From: CAZBYL01 sp964496275
GTDB taxonomy: Bacteria > Synergistota > Synergistia > Synergistales > Synergistaceae
DNA: 25,235 nucleotides
Direction of reading: 5' to 3'
Assembly (NCBI GenBank): GCA_964496275.1
Contig: CAZBYL010000038.1
Coordinates: 1 to 25,235 of the forward strand
Shown here in pieces: positions 1 to 8,475 of this stretch (position 1 is its first letter; every line of letters begins with the position of its first letter). The position numbers and the translations under genes are program-made. The notes beneath the pieces were generated by a model. The model was not told the origin of the DNA. It worked only from the letters and a program-made list of their open reading frames with translations, and ran no database searches.

Positions 1-567
1 GTTCTTTTTGAAGAATTCACGGAGACCGTGTGAGTAGTCGCTGGAAACGTCATAAAGAAGTCCGGCTTTCTTCACTTTAAGGTCTTTTGCTGCGAATACG
101 GCAAGCATCTTGCCCTGGTATGGGTCAAGGAAGCATATACGGAAGTTGTAAGGTCTTACCTTGCCCTTTTCATCCTTCGTTACGTTGGGGTTTGTCGGGA
201 GGGTTCCGAGGTGAGGAACTTTGCTTGAGTTGAATACGGGTGCCGCTGCGATGCAGAGTCCTGATCCGCTGGGTCCGATTACAGCCGTAACCTTGTCCTG
301 CTGGGAAAGACGACGAGCCGCATTGACCATGTCTTCGTTACGTGTACGGCAGTCGTACATTATAACTTCAACCTTCTTACCCATAATGCCGCCTTTTGCA
401 TTGATTTCTTTGACTGCCATCTTAACTGCTTCAACTTCTGCCACACCGTATGCGGCAAAGTCGCCGGTAACAGTTGCGATTTCACCGATTTTGATGGTGC
501 TGCCCGCAAAAACAGGCGTCGCTAATAACATGACCGCGAGAACTGCAAAGACTACAAATTTGCGCAT
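1..567 (-). CDS. ABC transporter substrate-binding protein, branched-chain amino-acid type (partial, N-terminal 189 residues)
   Basis: This is the N-terminal part of a periplasmic binding protein of the LivK/Peripla_BP_6 type, which captures amino acids or similar small ligands for an ABC importer. The start is ATG at 567, preceded by an AGGGGG ribosome site. Residues 1-22 (MRKFVVFAVLAVMLLATPVFA) form a Sec signal peptide with an AxA-like cleavage region and no lipobox cysteine. The mature part opens with IKIGEIATVTGDFAAYG, followed by AVKEINAKGGIMGKKVEVI and VTAVIGPSGSGLCIAAAPV, the usual family landmarks (ligand-loop and first Rossmann-like segments). The reading frame is open to the window edge, so roughly half the protein is missing. 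It lies downstream of the histidine kinase on the same strand, but a 205-bp gap argues for its own promoter. The ligand cannot be told from sequence. Confidence 0.9.
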   Translation of the reverse strand, partial: MRKFVVFAVLAVMLLATPVFAGSTIKIGEIATVTGDFAAYGVAEVEAVKMAVKEINAKGGIMGKKVEVIMYDCRTRNEDMVNAARRLSQQDKVTAVIGPSGSGLCIAAAPVFNSSKVPHLGTLPTNPNVTKDEKGKVRPYNFRICFLDPYQGKMLAVFAAKDLKVKKAGLLYDVSSDYSHGLREFFKKN

Positions 568-591
568 TCTAAAACCCCCTACGAATTTTTA

Positions 592-604
592 CCAGCCGGG
601 CTGG
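592..604. repeat. Perfect 13-bp palindrome upstream of the binding-protein gene
   Basis: CCAGCC-G-GGCTGG, two 6-bp arms around one central base, lies 25-37 bases upstream of the start codon at 567 in otherwise AT-rich DNA. It could be an operator or a small 5'-leader hairpin. The function is inferred only from position and symmetry. Confidence 0.4.
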
Positions 605-772
605 CTTCTGTAAGATATCATAATTTACTTAGGAATAAATAGATATTTTACGCAGAAAGTTATAGAAATATTCAGTATTCACAGATATATCATAAATTTA
701 TATTCTTTTTCGTTCATTTCAGAAAAGATTTAGAACAAAAAAGTAAAAAAACCAATATATTTAAAATATATA

Positions 773-3700
773 TCAAAATGTCGGCTTTGAAAGCTGCTCC
801 GCGAGTGTTTTATACAAAACGTCAGGTTCTATCGGCTTACCCAGGTGGGCATTCATTCCACTCTCTTTTGATTTTTTCAGGTCATCTTCATAGACATTAG
901 CGGTCATAGCAATTATAGGTATTTCACGGCTCCCGCTCTTTTTCAAATCTCTTATGCGCCTGGCTGCGCTGAGACCGTCCATTATAGGCATCCTTACATC
1001 CATAAGAATAGCATCGTAGAAAGAGTCCTGCGTACTTGAAAATTTTGTGACCGCTTCAAGTCCGTTCCTCGCAACATCAACAATAAATCCTTTTTTCTCC
1101 AAAAGACGTCTGGCAACTTCAACATTTAATGGCTGATCCTCGACAAGAAGGACTCTTTTGCCTGAAAAATCAAAGTCCGGCTCTGCGCCTTTAGCGCCGG
1201 TATTTAGAATCTCTTCTCGGCCTGACTCGGGCATATTCGGCAAGAAATCTTTTTCCGCCGTGCGCAGTTTCACTTCTATCAAAAAGACTGAACCTTCACC
1301 CTTGACACTGCGAGCCTCTATCTTCCCGCCCATAAGATCAACGATATTTTTGCTTATCGCAAGCCCCAACCCGGTTCCGCCATAGGCGGAGGTGGATTTC
1401 TGAGATTCCTGCGCAAATGGTTCAAAAATGTGCGGGAGAAAATCATCATCTATCCCAACGCCGTTATCTATGACGGAAAAACGCAGAGAAACTCTATCGC
1501 CGCAGCGACATACATACTCGGCAAACAGGGATACTGTTCCGCCCTTCGGGGTAAACTTTACGGCATTGGATGCTACGTTTATCAAGACCTGCTGCAGTTT
1601 CACAGCATCACCAATGTATTTTCCCCCAATTTTAGCGTCTTTAGAGAAGTTATAAGCAACGCCTTTTAAGTCTGCCTGAGACGTTATGATGCTGTTTATA
1701 GAGCAAAAAAACTTATCCAGGTCAAACTCGGCATCGGACAGAATGAGCATATCGTTTTCTATACGCGACATATCCAATATATCGTTTATAAGCATCAGAA
1801 GATACTTTGCCGAAGCGTTTATTTTAAAAAGGGTATCTGCTACGGCAGATGGTTTGTCAGTGTCTGAAGCGGCAAGCGAAGTCAGCCCTATTATTGCGTT
1901 CATAGGCGTTCTCATCTCATGGCTCATTCTCGATAAAAACGCGGATTTTGCACGGCTTGCCTGTTCCGCAGAAGAGAGAGCAATTGCAAGCAGCTCCTTC
2001 TTTTCTTTATCTGCCCTGACAAGCGCAGTTACGTCACTCCTCGTGATGAGAAGCAGCGGTTCCTTGTGTTTGCTGAGATAGGAGAAAGAGACTTTTTTTA
2101 TGCCGACCGAGCCGTCGCTATCAATACACCTTAAGACTATTTCGTATACTTGGCCGTGAGAAAGTTCTTGTTTTACGCGTTCTATCTTCATGCCTTCCAA
2201 AGCAAGATGTCTATCCTCTTCGTGTACATATTTACTTGCGTAGTCTGCGGCAGTTTCTTCATAATTGCGCCCATGCATCGGAGGCACCACTGATTTGCCT
2301 ACTCCCTGAGCAAAGAGGTTATACTCTCCGCTTTCCGGGTTTATCCAGCCGATATAGTCGTAATACAAAGAAGAGACGGCATTAACTATTTCCTGTACCT
2401 GCCGCTTTTCATTTATATCAAGGACTGTCACAAAGACCTCGATATCATTGGTGAATGGGTTAGTTATAAAGTCGAACATAGTCTTTAGCCAACACTTAAG
2501 CTTGCTGTCAAAATGCTCCAGGCTTATGTGCCTGTCACCGTCAGAATACACCTTCACCAATTTTGCGCAGCTGTCTATACCGGCAAATTCTTCGAGAGCC
2601 TCTTCGTTTTCAATGTTTCCCCCCAGCACTCTCAGCAGTTCATCTACTGTTGAAACAGAGAGACTCTCCACCATAGTAAGATTGTCACTGGCTGATTCAA
2701 ACACAGTGTTGCGTGTAAGATTCATCTTAAGCGATGCCACGGCATTTTTTGACAGAACCTTCCTGTACTCAAACTGCTCTTGGTACTTAAACTCAAGTTC
2801 TTTTTGCTGGGTAATATCACGTGAACAACCGACAGTACGCATGGGACATCCAAACTCGTTATACTCGGTTCTGCACTTTATGCTGTGCCACCTGATATTT
2901 TTATCTTTGTCCAACACGGCAATTTCTGCAGAAACATTCTGTTCCCCCGCTTTGATGCGCATTATAAGATCCCTGTAGGTTTCCTCGAATTCGGGGGCAA
3001 CCATTCCCGTTCTTAAAAAACTTTCGGGATAATCATCCATTGTCTTAGGCAGACCGAATACAGCGACAGCTTTATCAGACTGCATGGCCATGCCTTTTAT
3101 TATGTCGTACTCCCAAACATAGACATCAGAATTGTCTACCGCCGCCTTAAAACGCTGCTCCGACTCTTCAAGTTCGCGCCTCAGCTCTATTTCCTTAGAA
3201 ACATCTCTGAATATTGCGTAGAATGTCCTTTTCTCCGAAAAGGTATCCTTTAGCTTTAAATCCGAATCAACCCACTTGTACCCTCCGTCGCCGCAGCGCA
3301 TACGATACGATCTGACACTGAAATCGTTGCTGTTCCGCCCTTGATAAAACTCCTTGGTCACCCTATCTCTATCATCGGGATGCACCAAGTCGAACGGGTT
3401 ATTACGCAGCATGGCAAGGCTCTCTTCCTCATTGAAGTGAAAAATTTCGCTCCAGCTTCCTCCGAAATAAGTTGGGCATACATTGTGCCCATCGCGCCCA
3501 TACTCGATGACGGCAATGCCGCACGGGATGTTTTCAAGCACGTCCATCGCCTTGCCGGACACTTGTTCCAGCCTGACATTATTAAGTATTCCGCCGATAC
3601 GAATCTTGCCTATGAAGTAGTGCACGCCAATGCCCCATATAAAGTAAACGATACTGTTTTGGATATCGGTAAGAGTTGCGGCAGAATCCTTAAGCATCAA

Positions 3701-4150
3701 AGAAAGGTGAATAAAAACAGCTACATTCCCGCTCATAATAAGAGCCGTATACAGAGGGCGGGCTATAAAAACAGCAGGGAGTGCGGCCAAAATTACGAAG
3801 AAGGAGGATGCGGCGGCATCAACAGTAAGGTATGTTCCGATATAAGCCTGACATGAAAGCGAGACCATCATATCGGCATACGCCACATAGCGCATTGCAC
3901 GAGGCTGTTCTCCCCCCATAAAAGCGGAGAACAGCCCAAGCGTAAAGAAAATCACCCCCAAAACTGAGAACGGAATGACATATGAGGAATGATGTTCGGA
4001 TATAATCATGGCAATCAGTACGGCTGTGCTGACAGTGTTAAATACGGACAACACCAAGCGATTTTCGGCTGCCATGTGCAGTTCACAGCTGTCAAATTCC
4101 TCTTTCGAAAAACCATAGCGGAATAAGATATCAAACAGTTGTTCTTTCAT
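773..4150 (-). CDS. Hybrid sensor histidine kinase (membrane sensor, PAS domains, HisKA-HATPase, receiver)
   Basis: This 1125-residue membrane protein senses a signal and relays phosphate from His to an attached receiver. Residues about 30-180 form several hydrophobic segments with very short loops. Two recognisable PAS/PAC units follow (about 205-325 and 330-450), then two divergent PAS-like units (about 455-720, with NAVASLKMNLTRN and AVSSLYYDYIGWINPESGEY). HisKA contains SHEMRTPMNAIIGL with phospho-acceptor His744. The ATPase domain shows the N box (NVASNAVKFTPKGG), DNGVGI, FEPF and GGTGLGLAI. The receiver near 1000-1115 has Asp1051 in ILMDVRMP and a late Lys in LGKP. I chose ATG 4150 because AAGGGG lies 8 bases upstream; an earlier in-frame ATG at 4174 abuts a probable -10 box and would lie upstream of the transcript start. 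No response regulator or HPt partner is adjacent, so its target is unknown. Confidence 0.92.
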   Translation of the reverse strand: MKEQLFDILFRYGFSKEEFDSCELHMAAENRLVLSVFNTVSTAVLIAMIISEHHSSYVIPFSVLGVIFFTLGLFSAFMGGEQPRAMRYVAYADMMVSLSCQAYIGTYLTVDAAASSFFVILAALPAVFIARPLYTALIMSGNVAVFIHLSLMLKDSAATLTDIQNSIVYFIWGIGVHYFIGKIRIGGILNNVRLEQVSGKAMDVLENIPCGIAVIEYGRDGHNVCPTYFGGSWSEIFHFNEEESLAMLRNNPFDLVHPDDRDRVTKEFYQGRNSNDFSVRSYRMRCGDGGYKWVDSDLKLKDTFSEKRTFYAIFRDVSKEIELRRELEESEQRFKAAVDNSDVYVWEYDIIKGMAMQSDKAVAVFGLPKTMDDYPESFLRTGMVAPEFEETYRDLIMRIKAGEQNVSAEIAVLDKDKNIRWHSIKCRTEYNEFGCPMRTVGCSRDITQQKELEFKYQEQFEYRKVLSKNAVASLKMNLTRNTVFESASDNLTMVESLSVSTVDELLRVLGGNIENEEALEEFAGIDSCAKLVKVYSDGDRHISLEHFDSKLKCWLKTMFDFITNPFTNDIEVFVTVLDINEKRQVQEIVNAVSSLYYDYIGWINPESGEYNLFAQGVGKSVVPPMHGRNYEETAADYASKYVHEEDRHLALEGMKIERVKQELSHGQVYEIVLRCIDSDGSVGIKKVSFSYLSKHKEPLLLITRSDVTALVRADKEKKELLAIALSSAEQASRAKSAFLSRMSHEMRTPMNAIIGLTSLAASDTDKPSAVADTLFKINASAKYLLMLINDILDMSRIENDMLILSDAEFDLDKFFCSINSIITSQADLKGVAYNFSKDAKIGGKYIGDAVKLQQVLINVASNAVKFTPKGGTVSLFAEYVCRCGDRVSLRFSVIDNGVGIDDDFLPHIFEPFAQESQKSTSAYGGTGLGLAISKNIVDLMGGKIEARSVKGEGSVFLIEVKLRTAEKDFLPNMPESGREEILNTGAKGAEPDFDFSGKRVLLVEDQPLNVEVARRLLEKKGFIVDVARNGLEAVTKFSSTQDSFYDAILMDVRMPIMDGLSAARRIRDLKKSGSREIPIIAMTANVYEDDLKKSKESGMNAHLGKPIEPDVLYKTLAEQLSKPTF

Positions 4151-4174
4151 TAGGATCGCCCCTTGTCGGGACAT

Positions 4175-4203
4175 ATTATGACAACTATCCTGCGTTTATG
4201 CAA
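4175..4203 (-). promoter_or_regulatory. Candidate sigma-70 promoter of the hybrid kinase
   Basis: On the minus strand TTGCAT (4203-4198) is followed after 17 bases by CATAAT (4180-4175). The -10 matches consensus at five of six bases, the -35 only at three. It places transcription start near 4168, giving a short leader that carries the AAGGGG ribosome site of ATG 4150. Confidence 0.35.
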
Positions 4204-4226
4204 ACTACAATTTTAAAGAGCTAAAG

Positions 4227-5768
4227 CTATAGAATCCCCCTGCGCAAATCATCAAGAGCGCAAAAGACATCTTTTAACGGCCCGCTAAGCAGCTTCTGCC
4301 TCTGCTCAAAGATTTTCGCATAAACAGCCTGACTCTTGGGATCCGGTTCAAATCGTCCTCTGAACGTAACCCACTCCTTCATCGTATCCTTTAAGCTGTC
4401 TATATCCCCAACTCCGTAAGCGGCAACGGCAACGTCCGCCATAAGGCCGCCTTCGCTTCTTGTAGGAACATTGTACGCTCCTCCTAAGATATCGGCCTTT
4501 ATCTGCGTCCACAGCGGGCTTTTGCTTCCGCCCTCCGTACCTATTATCTCGCTTAGAGGCATCCCGCATTCTCTGTAAATCCGTATCATTTGAGCGTATT
4601 CAAAGGCAATCGCTTCAAGTATAGAACGCCACATTGCCGCTCTGTCGCTTGAGCCGAAGAGCCCGAGAAACGAGCCGCAGGCTCCCGGAAGATCGGGTCC
4701 CGCCCCTTGCAGATAGGGGTAGAAAAGTATTCCGCGGGAACCTGCGGGAACTTCGCCGGCAAGCCTGTCCATTTCGGCGTAGAATGACGGATCGCCTGCC
4801 CTGTCTGCTATATTATCGCGGAACCAGCGCAAAGAAAGGCCGCCCGCACGTATCATGCTCCAATAGAAGTATGAATCCTCCAAAGTTCCGGCGGCAAGCA
4901 TCATGCCCGGCGTTTTTGATATTTTTTCAACCATGCCCGGTACGGCCACGGCAAAAATTGAAGCCGTTCCTGCCACATCCGTGCTCTGCCCGGGTTCAAG
5001 CAAGCCTGACGCCATCGCCGACTGCATAGTGTCTCCCGCTCCCGCAACTATAGGTATCCCTGACGGCAGCCCCATTTTTTCGGCCTCTTCGGGGCACAGA
5101 TACCCGACAACGTCCCACGGTTTTACAATACGGGGCAAAATTTCCATCGGGATTCCAAGCGCGTCCATCTGAGTTTTCGACCACTTGCGCTCATGGACGT
5201 TATAGCCTATGAGCCAGCCGGACATTGTAGCCCAATCGAGAAAAGCCTCTTCCGCTCTGAGACCTCCCAGAGTTCCGAGAACAAACGGACCGTTGTTGAC
5301 GACTTTTACAGCTTTCTCTCCGAAACCTTTATAGTGATTCAGGAACCAGCGAAGTATCATAGGCGGCATAAACTCATCCACCGTAATATTGCCGCTCTCA
5401 TTCAGCCAGACAGGCTTTACATTCGACTTTACCCAGTCCGCCTCCGAACGCGCTCTATTATCCAGATACGGAACAAACGGCGTTACCGGATTCCAATCCT
5501 CGTCGATACCCACAATACCGCATATTATGCCGCTTGCGGAAATGGCGCGTATCTCGCTCGGATTGACCCCTGATTTTTGCAGACATTCGCGAACTCCCTC
5601 GCGGACAGCCTGTACAAAACCGCGGGGATCCATCTCCGCCCAACCGGGCTGCGGGTATGATATCTTATTCTCTCTGTAAGCCTCCGCCATTCTTGTCGAA
5701 TCTATTCTGTATATGGCGGTCTTTGTGCCCATTGTTCCGCAATCAAACCCTATATAATACTTTCCCAT
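4227..5768 (-). CDS. FGGY-family carbohydrate kinase (xylulokinase-like)
   Basis: This 513-residue cytoplasmic kinase should transfer phosphate from ATP to a sugar or polyol. The two actin-fold halves of the family are visible. The N-terminal phosphate-binding segment is IGFDCGTMGTKTAIYRID with Asp9. The predicted catalytic aspartate is Asp246 in AGAGDTMQSAMASG. The C-terminal family signature is GTEGGSKSPLWTQIKADILG. Length is normal for the family (about 490-520). ATG 5768 is preceded by a strong GGAGGTG site. The substrate cannot be assigned: no isomerase, sugar transporter or aldolase lies beside it, and the gene upstream is an Ntn hydrolase separated by a terminator. Xylulose, glycerol, ribulose or erythritol kinase specificities all remain possible. 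Confidence 0.9.
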   Translation of the reverse strand: MGKYYIGFDCGTMGTKTAIYRIDSTRMAEAYRENKISYPQPGWAEMDPRGFVQAVREGVRECLQKSGVNPSEIRAISASGIICGIVGIDEDWNPVTPFVPYLDNRARSEADWVKSNVKPVWLNESGNITVDEFMPPMILRWFLNHYKGFGEKAVKVVNNGPFVLGTLGGLRAEEAFLDWATMSGWLIGYNVHERKWSKTQMDALGIPMEILPRIVKPWDVVGYLCPEEAEKMGLPSGIPIVAGAGDTMQSAMASGLLEPGQSTDVAGTASIFAVAVPGMVEKISKTPGMMLAAGTLEDSYFYWSMIRAGGLSLRWFRDNIADRAGDPSFYAEMDRLAGEVPAGSRGILFYPYLQGAGPDLPGACGSFLGLFGSSDRAAMWRSILEAIAFEYAQMIRIYRECGMPLSEIIGTEGGSKSPLWTQIKADILGGAYNVPTRSEGGLMADVAVAAYGVGDIDSLKDTMKEWVTFRGRFEPDPKSQAVYAKIFEQRQKLLSGPLKDVFCALDDLRRGIL

Positions 5769-5801
5769 AAGAACACCTCCGCGAAATATTCACAACCCTA
5801 C

Positions 5802-5843
5802 AAAAAAGACCACCTCTACTGCGTAACAGCAGAAATGGCCTCT
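5802..5843 (-). terminator. Rho-independent terminator of the C45 hydrolase gene
   Basis: Read on the minus strand, AGGCCA-TTT-CTGC and GCAG-TAGAGG-TGGTCT form a two-part stem (one G-T pair) around a six-base loop, followed by a run of six T. It lies 22-63 bases after the hydrolase stop codon and before the FGGY kinase. Confidence 0.7.
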
Positions 5844-5864
5844 CACTGCGAACCTGAAAACGAC

Positions 5865-6968
5865 TTAATCTTCCCTAGGGCGCAGCAGCGCCTTCATATC
5901 TATTGCCGTCCAATCCTGAACATCAGGAATTTTAAACCACATCTCATAACGCTCGGGCACAACCACAAGCTGATAACGGGTCATATCCGTCGTAGCTCCC
6001 AAATCTTCGATGCGGGTATCCATCATTTTTTTCATCGTGCGGGCATCTATTGTGCCCTTTAAGTGCTTTGCAAGGGTGAGAAGATTCTGACGTCTTGTGC
6101 GCGTCATCCAATGCGCCTTATCGTCGGGGCGCGGAAGTCCCCATGAAAATTCGGTAAAATGGTTGCTCAAGACTGTAAGCCCCTGCCTTGAGTGGGATTC
6201 ACGGCGCTTCACCTCAAACACCGGCCACTCGTAACACCTGGCAGTCTGACCGTCCGCCACACCTATTATGTACGCAAAGTTTGACTTCGTAGTCTGGAAA
6301 AAGCTCTCTATCTCGTCAAGAGTTGCGCCATCCATCAAAAATTCAAAAAGCTTTGCAACGGAAGGAACACGGCTGTCATACCACAAAGCTCCCCCTGAAG
6401 GCATCCCGTTGTTCAGCTCCATAAAAATTCCCTTTTCATTCATGCCGTTTACAACATAAGCCTCTCCCGCATAACCGATGGTCGCAGTAGCAAGCGAACC
6501 GTCGGACGGGTGGTACGCCGCGACGACGATGTCGCAGTCAAACTCCTTAAAACATGGCACGCAGTCATAATTACGCCCGTAAATAAGAGTCTCGGCAGCA
6601 TAATCCCCCCACGCAGCTATACCGGTGCACTGCTGCAGCGTATGAGCTGAGGAAGCAAGCAGCTCCATCGCATTGACAAGCTGTATCTGCTCCAGTGTAA
6701 GCCCCGATGTCTCTGCCATTCCGCGCATAAGCTCCTTCAGACGGAACGGGAAATTCGCATAAAACTTGGCGGCTCTGTTCTTTATCGTATCGGGCTCAAG
6801 ACCGCCCGCATCGACAAGCATCGAGCATACGCCCATCTCGTAAACATGTTTTAATTCCGAAGACATCAGGCCGCCGTACTGACGTCCCATCTCCCTCCAC
6901 GTTCCCGCAAGGTCAATAAGACTTATGACGCCGTTTTTAATTTTAGTGCCCTTTTCAAAGGATTGCAT
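5865..6968 (-). CDS. C45-family Ntn hydrolase (acyl-CoA:6-APA acyltransferase-like peptidase/amidase)
   Basis: This 367-residue protein matches the autoproteolytic C45 family, whose members cleave or transfer acyl-amide groups with an N-terminal cysteine exposed by self-cleavage. The likely nucleophile is Cys114 in QQCTGIAAWG, followed at the expected distance by LIYGRNYDC, the substrate-pocket Arg-Asn-x-Asp motif, and by VVNGMNEKGIFMELNNG. Residues 1-113 would be the propeptide (alpha chain). There is no signal peptide, so the protein probably acts in the cytoplasm. I chose ATG 6968 because GGAGGT lies six bases upstream; an in-frame start at 7010 lacks such a site. It is divergent from rsmG and ends at a terminator. 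The true substrate (acyl amino acid, peptide, bile salt or beta-lactam-like amide) is unknown. Confidence 0.83.
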   Translation of the reverse strand: MQSFEKGTKIKNGVISLIDLAGTWREMGRQYGGLMSSELKHVYEMGVCSMLVDAGGLEPDTIKNRAAKFYANFPFRLKELMRGMAETSGLTLEQIQLVNAMELLASSAHTLQQCTGIAAWGDYAAETLIYGRNYDCVPCFKEFDCDIVVAAYHPSDGSLATATIGYAGEAYVVNGMNEKGIFMELNNGMPSGGALWYDSRVPSVAKLFEFLMDGATLDEIESFFQTTKSNFAYIIGVADGQTARCYEWPVFEVKRRESHSRQGLTVLSNHFTEFSWGLPRPDDKAHWMTRTRRQNLLTLAKHLKGTIDARTMKKMMDTRIEDLGATTDMTRYQLVVVPERYEMWFKIPDVQDWTAIDMKALLRPRED

Positions 6969-7001
6969 ATTTCGACCTCCCGCCATCGGCTTTATTGAGT
7001 T

Positions 7002-7017
7002 ATTATACACTTGTATA
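7002..7017 (-). promoter_or_regulatory. TATAAT box overlapped by a TATACA-CT-TGTATA palindrome
   Basis: In the divergent hydrolase/rsmG intergenic region, the minus strand has a perfect TATAAT (7007-7002), 34 bases before the hydrolase start. A perfect inverted repeat, TATACA-CT-TGTATA (7004-7017), overlaps it. No good -35 box is visible. The palindrome could be an operator that blocks polymerase. It shares the TGTAT core with sites in the control region near 15755-15846, but such AT-rich cores also occur by chance. Confidence 0.4.
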
Positions 7018-7051
7018 TTGATAATTATCCCAGTAGTCTGGAGTGTTTTTC

Positions 7052-7783
7052 ATGGAAATTGAAAATTTTAATGAAATAGTATCAAAAGAACTTTCCGAAA
7101 ACGAGGAAACATTGCACCGCTACACTGAATTACTCTCGGCGGCAAACGAGTTGGCAAGACTCACCGGCCCGTCGGACACCGAAATTTTGTGGAACGACCA
7201 CATCGTTGACTGCGCATCGGCTCTGCCGCTTCTGCCGGAAGAGGGTAAGATAATAGACGTAGGCACAGGCGGCGGCCTGCCCGGCATAGTATGGGCAATA
7301 TGCCGCCCCGGACTGGAAGTCACGCTTCTCGACAGCATAACAAGAAAGTGCGCGCTCGTTGAGAAAATGGCGGCAGCCCTCGGGCTGAAAAACGTGACCG
7401 TTGTCTGCTCAAGATCCGAAGACTACGCGAAAACGCACAGGGAAAAATTCCACGCGGCAACTGCGAGAGCCGTATGCTCATCGGGAATCCTCGCGGAATA
7501 TCTCGCGCCGTTCGTGCGTGTAAAGGGGCGTGCGATATGCTTCAAAGGCCCCAAGGTGGCGGAAGAACTGGAAACCGTCGGCAACAAGTGGAAAGATTTG
7601 GGCTTTTCTTCCCCTCACCTCACTCCGTACTCACTCGGTGAGATCAAGCGTTATTTCCTTATATGGGATAAGATTGCCCAAACGCCTCTCGGCATACCGA
7701 GAAGACCGGGAATGGCAGAAAAATTCCCGTGGTACACAATAAAAAAAGCTCCGCCGAAACCAAGACGCACCGGAAGGGGTTAA
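7052..7783 (+). CDS. rsmG: 16S rRNA (guanine-527-N7)-methyltransferase RsmG
   Basis: RsmG uses S-adenosylmethionine to methylate N7 of G527 in the 530 loop of 16S rRNA; loss of it gives low-level streptomycin resistance in studied bacteria. The 243-residue protein has the family opening (HRYTELLSAANELARLTG), then LWNDHIVDCASALPLLP, and the SAM-binding loop IIDVGTGGGLPGIVWA with Asp69. The C-terminal half has ATARAVCSSGILAEYLAP and CFKGPKVAEEL. ATG 7052 is chosen because GGAGTG sits six bases upstream; a GTG at 7043 lies inside that site. In many bacteria rsmG sits with mnmE/mnmG and parAB, but here it is followed directly by a hemolysin III-like gene. Confidence 0.95.
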   Translation: MEIENFNEIVSKELSENEETLHRYTELLSAANELARLTGPSDTEILWNDHIVDCASALPLLPEEGKIIDVGTGGGLPGIVWAICRPGLEVTLLDSITRKCALVEKMAAALGLKNVTVVCSRSEDYAKTHREKFHAATARAVCSSGILAEYLAPFVRVKGRAICFKGPKVAEELETVGNKWKDLGFSSPHLTPYSLGEIKRYFLIWDKIAQTPLGIPRRPGMAEKFPWYTIKKAPPKPRRTGRG

Positions 7784-7788
7784 AAAAA

Positions 7789-8436
7789 TTGAGCAAAGAT
7801 AAAAAAGAAATAACAAGTTCGCTGACTCACCTTGCAGGAGCAATACTCGCTCTGGCAGGAACGGTCGTACTGCTCATTCATTCATTGCCCAAGGGAGAGG
7901 GAGCCAGAAACGCATCCGTACTGACCTTTGGCATAAGCATGGTGCTTCTCTACACAGCAAGCGCCACATACCACTGGATTGACGAAGCTAAAGAAAAGCT
8001 CAAACTATTTATGCGCAAGATAGACCACATGGCAATATTCGTTCTGATAGCCGGCACATATACGCCTCTGTGCGTAATGGCGCTTGACAAGCCGTCCGGG
8101 TGGATACTGCTCGTATCCGCGTGGGGCGTTGCATTTGCGGGATTCCTGATGAAAATTTTCTGGATGAACGCGCCTCAGTGGATATCATCGGGACTATATG
8201 TCGCAATGGGGTGGATGTCGGTATTCGAGATAAAACCGCTTGCAAAGGCTCTCTCGTCCGGCGGGACATTCTGGCTTGCCGCAGGCGGAATAATATACAC
8301 AATCGGAGCCTTCATCTACGGACTGGAACGCCCCAGAATAAACATCTCATGGTTCGGCTCGCACGAACTTTTCCATCTCTTCGTCATTGCCGGCACAGCA
8401 TGCCACTATGTAATGGTCTATGCTTATGTAGCATAA
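7789..8436 (+). CDS. Hemolysin III / YqfA family membrane protein (PAQR-like)
   Basis: This 215-residue integral membrane protein has about seven hydrophobic segments and belongs to the HlyIII/PAQR superfamily, some members of which are metal-dependent hydrolases of amide lipids. The putative metal-site residues are present: SATYHW (Ser and His), KIDHMAIFVLIAGTYTP (Asp) and HELFHLFVIAGTACHY (two His). The likely start is TTG 7789, which has GGAAGGGG nine bases upstream and gives an N-terminus (LSKDKKEITSSLTHLAGAIL) like the family. A GTG at 7729 would overlap rsmG by 55 bases. The gene starts five bases after the rsmG stop, so the two are probably co-transcribed. Haemolytic activity should not be assumed from the family name. 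Confidence 0.88.
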   Translation: MSKDKKEITSSLTHLAGAILALAGTVVLLIHSLPKGEGARNASVLTFGISMVLLYTASATYHWIDEAKEKLKLFMRKIDHMAIFVLIAGTYTPLCVMALDKPSGWILLVSAWGVAFAGFLMKIFWMNAPQWISSGLYVAMGWMSVFEIKPLAKALSSGGTFWLAAGGIIYTIGAFIYGLERPRINISWFGSHELFHLFVIAGTACHYVMVYAYVA

Positions 8437-8468
8437 AAAAACCGCAGGGACGCTAAAAAACCCTGCGG
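8434..8468 (-). terminator. Rho-independent terminator between convergent genes
   Basis: CCGCAGGG (8442-8449) and CCCTGCGG (8461-8468) form a perfect 8-bp stem with an 11-base loop. On the minus strand the stem is followed by eight T, so it terminates the unidentified gene at 8476-9147. On the plus strand, after the hemolysin III gene, no T-run follows. Confidence 0.8.
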
Positions 8469-8475
8469 TGTAAGC

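Noticed and set aside
221..613. A 130-codon plus-strand open frame at the left edge.
   Set aside because: It is antisense to the clear binding-protein gene with signal peptide on the minus strand and has no ribosome site or known domain.
3341..3856. Long plus-strand open frames opposite the histidine kinase (also at 1686-2081 and 2448-2978).
   Set aside because: They mirror a well-conserved kinase coding strand, lack start signals and resemble no family.
4148..4174. The upstream ATG at 4174 as the start of the hybrid kinase.
   Set aside because: It abuts a probable -10 box and has a weak ribosome site, while ATG 4150 has AAGGGG at good spacing.
8442..8468. The 8436-8470 hairpin as a terminator for the plus-strand hemolysin III gene.
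   Set aside because: On the plus strand no T-run follows the stem; the T-run is on the minus strand only.
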